Below, piece after piece: positions 1 to 6,094 of a DNA stretch of 64,000 nt. The stretch is from Gammaproteobacteria bacterium (GTDB lineage: Bacteria > Pseudomonadota > Gammaproteobacteria > Pseudomonadales > Cellvibrionaceae): contig SYDJ01000155.1 in assembly GCA_005801205.1 (NCBI GenBank), forward strand, positions 1-64,000, written 5' to 3'. A program made the position numbers and the translations under genes. A model generated the notes under the pieces. That model saw only the letters and a program-made list of their open reading frames with translations. It was not told the DNA's origin and did not search any database. The number at the start of each line of letters is the position of its first letter. Within the stretch, counting starts at the first letter, position 1.

Positions 1-203
1 CACTCATCAGGGTTAAGGTTTTGGCGGAATGAGTTACCCATTCTGTTAAACCCTTGATCACAAGGATCCCAAAAAATCAGCAGTGCCTGTTGGTATCCAG
101 CTATATCTCAGAGCTTCGACCTGTTAACAAAAATTTGAAAATAAAACTAGGGTCAGTGTAGAGTTTGAGTTTTGATCAATCCTTTTTAAAACAAATAGCA
201 TCC
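1..203. other. Non-coding left edge
   Basis: No open reading frame or RNA gene is recognisable here. The last part (about 164-207) resembles the stretch that precedes the terminator-like hairpins at 1005 and 1842 (a shared run reading roughly TCCTTTTTAAA), so it probably belongs to the repeated spacer of the toxin-antitoxin array that follows. Confidence 0.5.
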
Positions 204-207
204 TCTA

Positions 208-240
208 AGCCCAGCACAGTAAATGTGCTGGGCTTTTTTA
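208..240 (+). terminator. Terminator-like hairpin, first of three related copies
   Basis: An 11-bp perfect stem (AGCCCAGCACA paired with TGTGCTGGGCT) is followed by six T residues on the plus strand. Near copies of stem and upstream flank occur at 1005 and 1842. All three point against the minus-strand toxin-antitoxin genes, so they would stop plus-strand transcription from entering them. Confidence 0.7.
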
Positions 241-330
241 TGTTTGCTATTTTCGTTAACGAAAAAAATAAGTGAGGAGGAAAGGTCTAGTGCAGGATAG
301 CGTTTAGGGTGCCTTTCTTAATATTGAACA

Positions 331-374
331 AAAAAGCGCCCCAACCCCTTAGCGGCCATAGCTGCTAAGGGGCG
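331..374 (-). terminator. Rho-independent terminator of TA module 1
   Basis: Read on the minus strand, a stem built from CGCCCCTTAGC and its complement is followed by a run of T. It begins a few bases after the stop codon of the toxin gene at 378, so it ends the antitoxin-toxin transcript. Confidence 0.75.
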
Positions 375-377
375 AAG

Positions 378-683
378 TTATTGATCTAGCTTTATGTCGT
401 CAGGTTTTAAATCGCGGCGTTTGTGAAATAGCGTGAGCACAAATTTCTTATCGGCTTGTACGTGATAAATCACTCGCCAAGCGTGAATGTGAATTTCGCG
501 TACATCGTCCCGATCTAGCTCAGGTACTTTTTTGCCCAGTGCATCATGCGGTAACGAGAGCGTGGCATTGGTCTTGTTCACAATATCCGCTGCAACCTTT
601 TTGGCGTTCAGCGGTGCGTCTTTAGCGATACGGCTGTGAATGGCTTTTAAATCAGCTTGCGCAAGCGGTGTCCAAATTACCAC
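378..683 (-). CDS. RelE/ParE-family toxin (TA module 1)
   Basis: A 101-residue protein of the RelE/ParE superfamily. Visible hallmarks are the N-terminal WTPLAQADLKAI helix, the central DDVREIHIHAWRVIYHV strand pair and the C-terminal LFHKRRDL segment typical of the family. RelE members cleave mRNA on the ribosome and ParE members poison gyrase; the sequence does not say which applies. The gene overlaps the 3' end of its antitoxin by 7 bp, the usual coupled arrangement, and is followed by a terminator. It is the leftmost member of a five-module array on the same strand and is intact. Confidence 0.85.
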   Translation of the reverse strand: MVIWTPLAQADLKAIHSRIAKDAPLNAKKVAADIVNKTNATLSLPHDALGKKVPELDRDDVREIHIHAWRVIYHVQADKKFVLTLFHKRRDLKPDDIKLDQ

Positions 684-862
684 TGTTCAATCTCACGCAA
701 TAACTCTTCACTGCTAATGCCTTGGCCTTGCTCGGCTTGTTCTAAACCTTGGTGGATTTTTTTAACCACGAAAAGGCGGTAGAGAATATCGTCAAAATTC
801 ACTGTATCTGGCAAGTGATTGATCACATCAATTGCCTCTTGCTTAGCAGTTTGTAGGTACAT
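677..862 (-). CDS. Small antitoxin (TA module 1)
   Basis: A 61-residue protein directly upstream of and overlapping the RelE/ParE toxin, hence the likely antitoxin. It is clearly related to the antitoxins at 1475 and 3136: all begin MYLQTAK or MQT, share a DLP-type turn followed by a DDIxY/DDVMY segment, and have a VxxKIxxGLxxxExG helix. No classical DNA-binding motif is obvious, and the acidic C-terminal half (EELLREIEQW) is probably the toxin-binding part. A remnant of an older gene ends 10 bp upstream. The assignment rests on position and paralogy. Confidence 0.75.
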   Translation of the reverse strand: MYLQTAKQEAIDVINHLPDTVNFDDILYRLFVVKKIHQGLEQAEQGQGISSEELLREIEQW

Positions 863-872
863 AGGTTTCCCC

Positions 873-952
873 TTAGTTGCGCCGTTGCGTTGACCAGCGG
901 CGAGTTTCGTACTTAATAATCATGCCCTCAAGCAGTTCTAGAAAATAGGTGC
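873..952 (-). pseudogene. Truncated 3' end of an unidentified gene upstream of TA module 1
   Basis: An open frame without a start codon reads ...FLELLEGMIIKYETRRW... and stops at 873-875, 10 bp before the antitoxin start. Its 5' side breaks off at a GGAGGGATTTAATTTTAACCAG stretch that recurs, slightly changed, beside the remnant at 1677. Position and form match the regulator scraps at 1677, 2566 and 3362, but this piece is too short to assign to a family. Confidence 0.4.
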
Positions 953-1004
953 CGGAGGGATTTAATTTTAACCAGTCCTTTTTAAATAGAGAAAACACTT
1001 CCTA

Positions 1005-1034
1005 AAGCCAGCACAGAAATGCGCTGGCTTTTTT
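1005..1034 (+). terminator. Terminator-like hairpin, second copy
   Basis: An 8-bp stem AAGCCAGC/GCTGGCTT runs into a T tract on the plus strand. It is a near copy of the hairpins at 208 and 1842 and is preceded by the same CAGTCCTTTTTAAA-type sequence. Confidence 0.65.
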
Positions 1035-1040
1035 GTCTTT

Positions 1041-1149
1041 CCTTCGGCAACTGCTCCTGCGTTGCTCTACAGCCGCTAGTTCCAGACGCGGCTGAATCCG
1101 CTAACGTCCTGTTAGGGGTACCTCCTGCATCCATGCAGTCGTAGTTGCT
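1041..1149 (+). repeat. Interspersed repeat, long form, copy A
   Basis: A 109-bp unit almost identical to 2716-2824. Its two ends (CTTCGGCAACTGC...GTTGCTCTAC and ACCTCCTGCATCCATGCAG) match the short-form repeats at 15665, 15956 (inverted) and 29243. Between those ends this long form carries a 51-bp insert that is missing from the short form. The insert can fold into two small hairpins (AGCCG...CGGCT and CTAAC-GTCCT-GTTAG). It lies between two toxin-antitoxin modules. Confidence 0.85.
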
Positions 1150-1157
1150 AGATTCGA

Positions 1158-1478
1158 TTATTGAATAGGTTTATTCCAAGCCTGATTTTTGGTATTGCTC
1201 AAATCTCGACTACCATGAACCACCGAAACAATCACAATTTCTTGCTGTGTTTCTCTAAGCTGGTAAATGGCGCGATAGCCTTGATAAACAATTTCACGAA
1301 TATCATCGCGCTCGGCTTCAGGTACAAGGCGACCACTTTGTGGGAACTCCGGTAAACCTTCAAGCCGTGCTGCTAATCGTGTAATAAATTGGCGGGCATA
1401 AAACGGTGAATCCAGTGCGATGTAATCACGAAGCTGTGCGACATCTTTTAACGCGCGTTTAGACCAACGTAATTTCAT
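1158..1478 (-). CDS. RelE/ParE-family toxin (TA module 2)
   Basis: A 106-residue RelE/ParE-superfamily toxin. The core is complete: LRWSKRALKDVAQL helix, FPQSGRLVPEAERDDIRE segment, YRAIYQL strand and the terminal VVHGSRDL that normally carries active-site residues. The PEAERDDIREIVYQGYR block closely matches the frameshifted toxin at 2836-3149, so the two modules are paralogues. The start overlaps the antitoxin stop by 4 bp (ATGA type). Gyrase or ribosome targeting cannot be decided from sequence alone. Confidence 0.87.
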   Translation of the reverse strand: MKLRWSKRALKDVAQLRDYIALDSPFYARQFITRLAARLEGLPEFPQSGRLVPEAERDDIREIVYQGYRAIYQLRETQQEIVIVSVVHGSRDLSNTKNQAWNKPIQ

Positions 1479-1663
1479 GCCTTCCAGTTACCTAACAGTT
1501 CTTGCATGGCATCTTCGTGCGAAATAGTGCGGCCTTCTTCAATATCCTTCAAGCCCTCTTCAATTTTCTGGCGCACAAAAACGGTGTACATCACATCATC
1601 CCATGTGGCCTGTTCGGGTAAATGGTCGGCAATCTCGTGAACAATTTGTTGCATGGTTTGCAT
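1475..1663 (-). CDS. Small antitoxin (TA module 2)
   Basis: A 62-residue protein starting MQTMQQIVHEIADHLPEQ. It shares layout with the antitoxins at 677 and 3136 (N-terminal helix, DDVMYTVFVRQKIEEGL segment, acidic tail), and its stop overlaps the toxin start by 4 bp. It most likely binds and neutralises the toxin and may co-regulate the operon. A truncated gene end stops 13 bp upstream of its start codon. Confidence 0.78.
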   Translation of the reverse strand: MQTMQQIVHEIADHLPEQATWDDVMYTVFVRQKIEEGLKDIEEGRTISHEDAMQELLGNWKA

Positions 1664-1676
1664 GGGTAGTTCCTCA

Positions 1677-1737
1677 CTAAACCTGTTGAATAACGGTATC
1701 CAGCATATCCATCACGAAACGCTGTTTGGTTTTGCAG
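1677..1737 (-). pseudogene. Regulator-like C-terminal remnant upstream of TA module 2
   Basis: A start-less open frame reads KTKQRFVMDMLDTVIQQV then stop at 1677-1679. This resembles the C-terminal helix of XRE-type helix-turn-helix regulators (compare the remnant at 2566), but it is only about 20 codons long. It ends 13 bp before the antitoxin start and breaks off upstream at GGAGGAATTAAATTTTAA, the same junction sequence as at 952. Confidence 0.45.
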
Positions 1738-1841
1738 AAAAAGGGGAGGAATTAAATTTTAATCAGTCTTTCCTGCTCTACCGATCAATAGTATCAGTCT
1801 CGATTGATTTTTAATTCTTTTTTTAAGAAATACCCACCCTA

Positions 1842-1872
1842 AAGCCAGCTCAGGAATGTGCTGGCTTTTTGC
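1842..1872 (+). terminator. Terminator-like hairpin, third copy
   Basis: The stem AAGCCAGC/GCTGGCTT is followed by a T-rich tail on the plus strand. It is a copy of the hairpins at 208 and 1005 and sits just beyond the stop codon of the PIN toxin at 1879, pointing against that gene. Confidence 0.62.
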
Positions 1873-1878
1873 TTTTTC

Positions 1879-2301
1879 TTAGTTGCTCGCCAGAATCCGC
1901 TGTAAAGCATCGGCTGGATTTAAAATATCAATGCCGCGCCACGGGTGCAGAACCAGTAAATCTTTATCCCCAGAAATAATCAGGTGCGCTTGTGCTGCAA
2001 TTGCACAGGCGAGTACAGCATCATCATCGATGTCACGCGATACCGGAAAAGCTAAAGCTGCTGCGTTGATCGTGCGTGTGAGCGCACTGTAACGTTCAAT
2101 AATATCGGTAGGTGTTAAGCGTTTGCTCTCAAGTTGGCCTATCCATTTATCACGGGATAGCACATCGGCAAGCTCAATGAGTAATTCAGTGCTGGTGTAC
2201 AGTGTGATAATACCTTGGTGCGCTAAATCCATGACCTTGCGCGGTGCACCACCCCAAAATAATGCTGAAATAATCCCATTAGTATCTAACACTACACGCA
2301 T
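1879..2301 (-). CDS. PIN-domain toxin (COG1569-type, TA module 3)
   Basis: A 140-residue single-domain PIN ribonuclease. The acidic metal-binding set is visible: D6 in VVLDTNGIISALFWGG, an acidic residue in ELLIELADVL, the DIDDDAVLACA motif near residues 90-100 and D113 in IISGDKDLLVL. It looks catalytically intact. PIN toxins cleave RNA with Mg or Mn ions. The start codon overlaps the last base of the upstream antitoxin, so translation is coupled. The length suits the 'putative toxin, PIN family' group better than short VapC. Confidence 0.85.
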   Translation of the reverse strand: MRVVLDTNGIISALFWGGAPRKVMDLAHQGIITLYTSTELLIELADVLSRDKWIGQLESKRLTPTDIIERYSALTRTINAAALAFPVSRDIDDDAVLACAIAAQAHLIISGDKDLLVLHPWRGIDILNPADALQRILASN

Positions 2302-2546
2302 TAACGCACACTCGCTCGGCGGGCAGCGCGTACGGCATTCACGTCAGCTTGAATTTCTTCCATTGTCATAGGCGGCATGTCTAACGCTGTTAATTCATCA
2401 GCTATGACAAAAAGTTCATCGGCTGCTTTTTTACGAACGGCCTCGCGTAGTAAATGCTCCATAGCTTCTGGTTTAAATAAACCTGCTTGATTGGCCGCAA
2501 GGGCAAGGCTTTCGGGAATGTTTAAGGTTAATTGCACGGTGGTCAT
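2301..2546 (-). CDS. Antitoxin partner of PIN toxin (TA module 3)
   Basis: An 81-residue protein beginning MTTVQLTLNIPESLALAA. The first ATG is chosen because AGAGGA lies about 8 bases upstream; an earlier TTG would add only two residues. The N-terminal strand followed by helices (LFKPEAMEHLLREAVRKKAADEL) fits the small antitoxins that accompany COG1569 PIN toxins, and the C-terminal acidic helix (MTMEEIQADVNAVRAARRA) would wrap the toxin. Function is inferred from the overlap with the toxin gene. Confidence 0.75.
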   Translation of the reverse strand: MTTVQLTLNIPESLALAANQAGLFKPEAMEHLLREAVRKKAADELFVIADELTALDMPPMTMEEIQADVNAVRAARRASVR

Positions 2547-2565
2547 GGTCAATTCCTCTCGCTTT

Positions 2566-2676
2566 TTAGGCGGCTAATACGCGGTTCATTTGGGCACGTT
2601 TTACAAGGCTATCCATGAGTATAACCAAGGCTTGCTGGTCTTCGTCAGGTAGTTCATCGACTTCTTGTAACAGTAA
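2566..2676 (-). pseudogene. XRE-type regulator, C-terminal remnant upstream of TA module 3
   Basis: A start-less frame reads LLLQEVDELPDEDQQALVILM... and ends ...VKRAQMNRVLAA before the stop at 2566-2568. This is the usual C-terminal helix pair of small XRE-family regulators. The helix-turn-helix is missing: the frame breaks at the CAGTAAAGGGCTCTGCCCC sequence that also truncates the remnant at 3362. It ends about 20 bp upstream of the module 3 antitoxin start and just before its ribosome-binding site. Confidence 0.6.
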
Positions 2677-2698
2677 AGGGCTCTGCCCCCTTTTGTCT
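2671..2698. repeat. 28-bp junction repeat, copy 1
   Basis: CAGTAAAGGGCTCTGCCCC plus a short T-rich tail recurs at 3618-3645. Each copy marks the point where an XRE-type gene remnant breaks off, so it may be the scar of the rearrangement that built the array. Confidence 0.7.
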
Positions 2699-2715
2699 CT
2701 GGCTTTTTTATTTTC

Positions 2716-2824
2716 CCTTCGGCAACTGCTCCTGCGTTGCTCTACAGCCGCTAGTTCCAGACGCGGCTGAATCCCCTAACGTCCTGTTAGGGGTATCTCC
2801 TGCATCCATGCAGTCGTAGTTGCT
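2716..2824 (+). repeat. Interspersed repeat, long form, copy B
   Basis: Matches 1041-1149 over its full 109 bp with only a few substitutions (for example ATCCCCTAAC for ATCCGCTAAC). It contains the same 51-bp insert relative to the short form at 15665 and 29243, and it is in the same orientation as copy A. It lies next to the 3' end of the frameshifted toxin of module 4, just as copy A lies next to the toxin of module 2. Confidence 0.85.
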
Positions 2825-2835
2825 GTTTTTAATTG

Positions 2836-3149
2836 TTAATGTGTTTCCCAAGGCTGGTGCTCAGGGTTGGTTAAATCACGGCTACCATGTAACACGGTAA
2901 GAATGTCGATACGCTGTTCATTCATCACCCAATAAATAATGCGGTAGCTCTGAAAATCAGTTCGCGAATATCTTCTCGCTCGGCTTCAGGTACAGGGCGA
3001 CCACTTAACGGAAAAGTGTCTAGCCTGTCGGCAGAGTCGATAATCTGCTGTACAACCCGCTCTGCATAATAGGGTGCTTCTTGGTGAATATAATCATAAA
3101 TATTGTCGAGCGCCTTTTGGGCTTTGAGTGTCCAATTAACGCTGACCAT
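2836..3149 (-). pseudogene. Frameshifted RelE/ParE toxin (TA module 4)
   Basis: The first 68 codons encode a normal toxin start (MVSVNWTLKAQKALDNIYDY ... GRPVPEAEREDIRELIF). The frame then runs into a stop after RATALFIG near 2925. Restoring one base in the short A tract near 2953-2956 gives QSYRIIYWVMNEQR and then ILTVLHGSRDLTNPEHQ, the expected C-terminus, ending at 2836-2838. The missing part contains family-conserved residues, so the 74-residue product should be inactive. It may be a true loss or a homopolymer sequencing error. The antitoxin remains intact. Confidence 0.85.
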
Positions 3150-3342
3150 TCTGATATCGCTTTTTCATTTCAGAGTGTGGAACAACACGGCCAGCCAATG
3201 AATCTTGCATGCCGAGTTCAATTTGCTCGCGTACATGAAGTGTGTAGAGCGAATCATTTAGCTGGTAGCGAATATCGTTAAGCGTGGCGCTGTCTGGCAG
3301 TGTGTCCAGCAATTGCCGAACTTGTTCTTTAGCGGTTTGCAT
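3136..3342 (-). CDS. Small antitoxin (TA module 4)
   Basis: A 68-residue protein starting MQTAKEQVRQLLDTLPDS, related to the antitoxins at 677 and 1475. Its 3' end overlaps the toxin start by 14 bp. It is slightly longer than its paralogues because of extra residues around LNDSLYTLHVREQIELGM. The gene is intact although its toxin is frameshifted, so it may now act as an orphan antitoxin able to cross-protect against the related toxins nearby. That last point is inference. Confidence 0.75.
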   Translation of the reverse strand: MQTAKEQVRQLLDTLPDSATLNDIRYQLNDSLYTLHVREQIELGMQDSLAGRVVPHSEMKKRYQNGQR

Positions 3343-3361
3343 AAAACATTCTCAGTGATGA

Positions 3362-3617
3362 TTAGGCGCTTTGGTTTTGCGCATTGGCTGATAAGCGGTT
3401 GGCCGTGTGTTTGAGAATCAGGCTATCGAGTGAAACACCCGCCACATAACGCTCAGACGACGTGAAATCCTTTAATGCCTCAAGCGTAGCCGAAAATCTT
3501 CGTCAGGGTCACGAGCATGGTCGTTAAATACCAGTATCAAGGCTCACATGCAATCCTCTAGCAAGGCTTACCAACGCATCCAGTGTAGGTTGGGCAGTGC
3601 CTGCTTCATAGCGGAAC
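3362..3617 (-). pseudogene. Decayed XRE-type regulator upstream of TA module 4
   Basis: Read on the minus strand, the fragment starts in mid-gene with RYEAGTAQPTLDALVSLARG, the recognition-helix and following region of an XRE helix-turn-helix domain. Two frameshifts follow: one after HVSLDT (which should continue LVFNDHARDPDEDF) and one before LEALKDFTSSERYVAGVSL. The last frame ends ...KHTANRLSANAQNQSA at 3362-3364. The start is lost at the 3618-3645 junction repeat. It is the best preserved of the regulator scraps in the array. Confidence 0.75.
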
Positions 3618-3645
3618 AGTAAAGGGCTCTGCCCCTTTTGTCTTC
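3618..3645. repeat. 28-bp junction repeat, copy 2
   Basis: Second copy of the CAGTAAAGGGCTCTGCCCC sequence at 2671, with one C fewer. It joins the decayed regulator to the 3' end of TA module 5. Confidence 0.7.
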
Positions 3646-3650
3646 TTTTG

Positions 3651-3923
3651 TCATGGGTATTTCCTACGGACATGCAAAACACGTAGAATTTCAATTATTT
3701 CATTCTTTATTCTGTAATAGACAATGTAATTTTCATGGATTACTAGCTCGCGAGTCAAAAGAACAGCTCCAGGCCGACCAAGAAGAGGGAAATCTTTAAG
3801 ATTAGCAATCTGTTTGAGCGTATCTAGCATGAACTGCCTAGATGCACTGGTATTGTCAGCCGCAATATGAGCGAGGATCGCCTCAAAATTTTGAGACGCT
3901 CTTTTAGTCCACTTAATTTGCAT
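3651..3923 (-). CDS. RelE/ParE-family toxin (TA module 5)
   Basis: A 90-residue toxin from the ATG at 3921-3923 (MQIKWTKRASQNFEAILAHI). An upstream in-frame start would add 21 residues lying wholly inside the antitoxin gene and is unlikely. The FPLLGRPG turn, the ELVIHENYIVYYRI strands and the terminal ILRVLHVRRKYP match the RelE/ParE fold. The start codon lies within the last codons of the RHH antitoxin (11-bp overlap), giving coupled translation. Its partner is of a different family from those of modules 1, 2 and 4. Confidence 0.85.
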   Translation of the reverse strand: MQIKWTKRASQNFEAILAHIAADNTSASRQFMLDTLKQIANLKDFPLLGRPGAVLLTRELVIHENYIVYYRIKNEIIEILRVLHVRRKYP

Positions 3924-4161
3924 ATTTAGCAAAAATAGCAGCCATTTCAGCATCTGTCGCAAACTCACCACGGTCAGCCTCTTCAATACCAGCCTTTACC
4001 TCAGCAATTTGCCAGAGTTGTTGGTCAATATATGCCTCAAGAGCCTCTACCGCCAGAAAACTTTTCGTCCGCCCTGTGGCTTTCGTGAGGGAGTCCAATT
4101 GGACGGCTAAATCCATAGGAAGACGAACATTGAGTGGTTTTTCAGTGGCTGTAGCCTTCAT
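3913..4161 (-). CDS. Ribbon-helix-helix antitoxin (TA module 5)
   Basis: An 82-residue protein with an N-terminal ribbon-helix-helix domain: strand KPLNVRLPMDLAVQLDSL, turn GRTKSFL and second helix AVEALEAYID. A C-terminal toxin-binding tail follows (VKAGIEEADRGEFATDAEM). Such antitoxins dimerise, bind an operator in their own promoter and repress the operon. The AT-rich region at 4201-4228 with two TGTATTAC repeats is a candidate operator. It overlaps the toxin gene by 11 bp. Confidence 0.85.
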   Translation of the reverse strand: MKATATEKPLNVRLPMDLAVQLDSLTKATGRTKSFLAVEALEAYIDQQLWQIAEVKAGIEEADRGEFATDAEMAAIFAKYAN

Positions 4162-4200
4162 GGTGGCCTCTTATGTGCTGATTGCATGCTTTACAAAATT

Positions 4201-4228
4201 TGTATTACGTATATATTTTATGTATTAC
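4201..4228 (-). promoter_or_regulatory. Candidate promoter/operator of TA module 5
   Basis: Two identical TGTATTAC octamers start exactly 20 bp apart (4201 and 4221), about two helical turns, flanking a very AT-rich core (ATATATTTTA). They lie 40-67 bp upstream of the RHH antitoxin start. RHH proteins typically bind such short repeats; binding here is inferred. Confidence 0.45.
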
Positions 4229-4344
4229 AAAAATTCTGTCAAGTTGAACCAAAATCAAGTGGTGGATTATCGGCCTTTATGTTGTCCACCGACGAATAGT
4301 AAAAGGGGTCAGTAAAAAAAGGTTCGGAACCCTTTGGGAGTTAT

Positions 4345-4716
4345 ATGAAATCACGAATTGAAATAGACAGGACTCAGCGCGACGTATTTTCTCGTGAAGT
4401 TGATCTCAAAAAATCACAGTTTCAATTGTCGCGACGAGCCTTGATCCGCATTGTTTTAGGCTTTGCGATTTTTCTGTTACCCATATGGCTTGCATACCAT
4501 TTTGAACAATACCCACAAATGTGGATGGCAATTGGCTTCGCTATTTTGATTTCGGCTTTTCAACTTCTATTCTACGGTTATGAATCAAGCCCCAAAGACG
4601 AAGCTGAACTTAAAGTAACTAACTTCTATAGCAAAGGTGTTTTGATATTTCTTGTTATTTTTTGGACCGTGCTGATAGGTGGCGTTTCGGTTGCTTTGTA
4701 TTTGAAGCTGCCTTGA
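4345..4716 (+). CDS. Small three-TM membrane protein of unknown function
   Basis: A 123-residue protein. It has a charged N-terminus (MKSRIEIDRTQRDVFSREVD) and three hydrophobic segments at about 33-50 (IRIVLGFAIFLLPIWLAY), 57-73 (WMAIGFAILISAFQLLF) and 98-120 (VLIFLVIFWTVLIGGVSVAL). The acidic loop ESSPKDEAEL lies between the second and third. No family is recognised. It ends 9 bp from the convergent AraC gene and has an ATG 6 bp after a GGGAG ribosome-binding site. It may mark the right boundary of the TA island. Confidence 0.65.
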   Translation: MKSRIEIDRTQRDVFSREVDLKKSQFQLSRRALIRIVLGFAIFLLPIWLAYHFEQYPQMWMAIGFAILISAFQLLFYGYESSPKDEAELKVTNFYSKGVLIFLVIFWTVLIGGVSVALYLKLP

Positions 4717-4725
4717 CCCCAACTT

Positions 4726-5880
4726 TTACGCCGCTTTTTGCAACGCCTGCTTACGGAACTCCGTAGGGGATACGCCTACCAAGCGGTTAAAAAAGCGGTG
4801 AAAGGCGGATTTACTGTTAAAACCTGCTTGCAACAAAATATCCAATACCGTCATTTCTGCACAGTTTTTGTCGAGCAATAGGCGCTTGGCTTCTTCTACG
4901 CGATACTTATTCATAAACTCAAAAAAGTTGGTGCCGTAGTGTTTATTGATCACGGCGGAAACGTCTTTAATGGGTAAGTCGATACGCTTGGAAAATTCTT
5001 CAATATTTAAGTTGTGTTTTAAATAAAGTTTTTGCCCTTCCATTCCGGTGTGTACCTTTTGAATTGCATCGCTGGTAACTTTCTCGTCGGTTTTTTCTTT
5101 TAAGGCTTCTGTGGCTTCGGGTTTGGTGGCGAGTAGTTGATGTGCGTAAACCACGCTGTAGGTAAAGAGCGCATTAATTAAAATAAAACCGGCATAGTTA
5201 TCGGTAATACCAAAGGTATCGGCAATTGAAGGATTTGAAAATTCAGCCACTACATGTACTAAGAGTGAGAGGCTCCAGCTTGCTAAAAATCCGTAAGTTA
5301 AAATACTTAACCAACCCGGCTCGGTGGGTGAGAAATGAGAATATTGATTTTCTAATTGAGTAACATATTTGCGCACCTTAAACACAGCAGCAATGACATA
5401 CGCTAAGGGTGTGGTTTTTGTCGCGGCCCATAGGCACTCTACGGTAAATTTATCAAACGCAGAGGTACTGGGGTCGCGAAACCAAATGAGTGCGCGGGTA
5501 TCTATATTGAAAACGAATAACCACACAATGCCCACTAAAATGGGTGCTAGGTGACCTAATTTACTGGCATCTAAGACAAAGTTTTCTTGGGTAATGGCGC
5601 GCACGTACAGGTAGAGTGCAGGGCCTTTTAATAAGAGCGCGCTGGTTAAAAAATAGGGTAGGAGTGTGACATCAAACATGGTAAAGAAGCGGACATTGTT
5701 GTTCCACAACATCAATACGCAGATGGCACTTACGGCAACGGATAATAAAAATACCGTGAGTAAAATACTGGAAGCTTTATTTTTAGCGGGTAAAACGGCT
5801 TGAAAAATGGCGAGTAAAATACACTCGGCAGTGGTCATTAAGAGTACAACATCGTGGATGTTAAAAATATGTTCTTTCAT
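4726..5880 (-). CDS. AraC-family regulator with N-terminal membrane domain
   Basis: A 384-residue protein from MKEHIFNIHDVV; an upstream ATG would add 7 residues. The first about 240 residues form several hydrophobic helices (VLLMTTAECILLAIFQAV, ILLTVFLLSVAVSAICVLML, and others), then comes a linker rich in K, E and T. The C-terminal 100 residues form an AraC/XylS domain: LNIEEFSKRIDLPIKDVSAV for the first helix-turn-helix and VLDILLQAGFNSKSAFHRFF for the second, with GVSPTEFRKQ at the end. Membrane-bound AraC regulators of this type are common in Cellvibrio relatives. The signal and target are unknown. Confidence 0.85.
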   Translation of the reverse strand: MKEHIFNIHDVVLLMTTAECILLAIFQAVLPAKNKASSILLTVFLLSVAVSAICVLMLWNNNVRFFTMFDVTLLPYFLTSALLLKGPALYLYVRAITQENFVLDASKLGHLAPILVGIVWLFVFNIDTRALIWFRDPSTSAFDKFTVECLWAATKTTPLAYVIAAVFKVRKYVTQLENQYSHFSPTEPGWLSILTYGFLASWSLSLLVHVVAEFSNPSIADTFGITDNYAGFILINALFTYSVVYAHQLLATKPEATEALKEKTDEKVTSDAIQKVHTGMEGQKLYLKHNLNIEEFSKRIDLPIKDVSAVINKHYGTNFFEFMNKYRVEEAKRLLLDKNCAEMTVLDILLQAGFNSKSAFHRFFNRLVGVSPTEFRKQALQKAA

Positions 5881-6094
5881 GGTGTGCTCGGCTGGTTGCA
5901 TCTTGCCACTTTATAGCGGCTAATTATTGTGTGTGGAGATTATAGTGGAGGCGGACTTCGCTGTCCTTAATAAGCCACTAAATCTATCGTCAGGTACTTA
6001 ATACTAGGTTAAATTGATAAGATAGTGTGGCTTTATCTTATATTCACGCGACCAGATCTTACATCGCTCACTACTGATCAAAAGCGTAGGGCTT

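Noticed and set aside
1041-2824. Integron cassette recombination sites (attC) between the toxin-antitoxin modules
   Set aside because: The CTAAC...GTTAG pair inside the long repeat is reminiscent of attC cores, but the 7-base cores do not fit RYYYAAC/GTTRRRY, the spacing is far too short, and identical repeats occur outside the array at 15665 and 29243. No integrase is present.
4162-4344. A plus-strand frame across the RHH antitoxin promoter (79 codons)
   Set aside because: It begins inside the antitoxin gene on the other strand and runs through the promoter; no family or ribosome-binding site.
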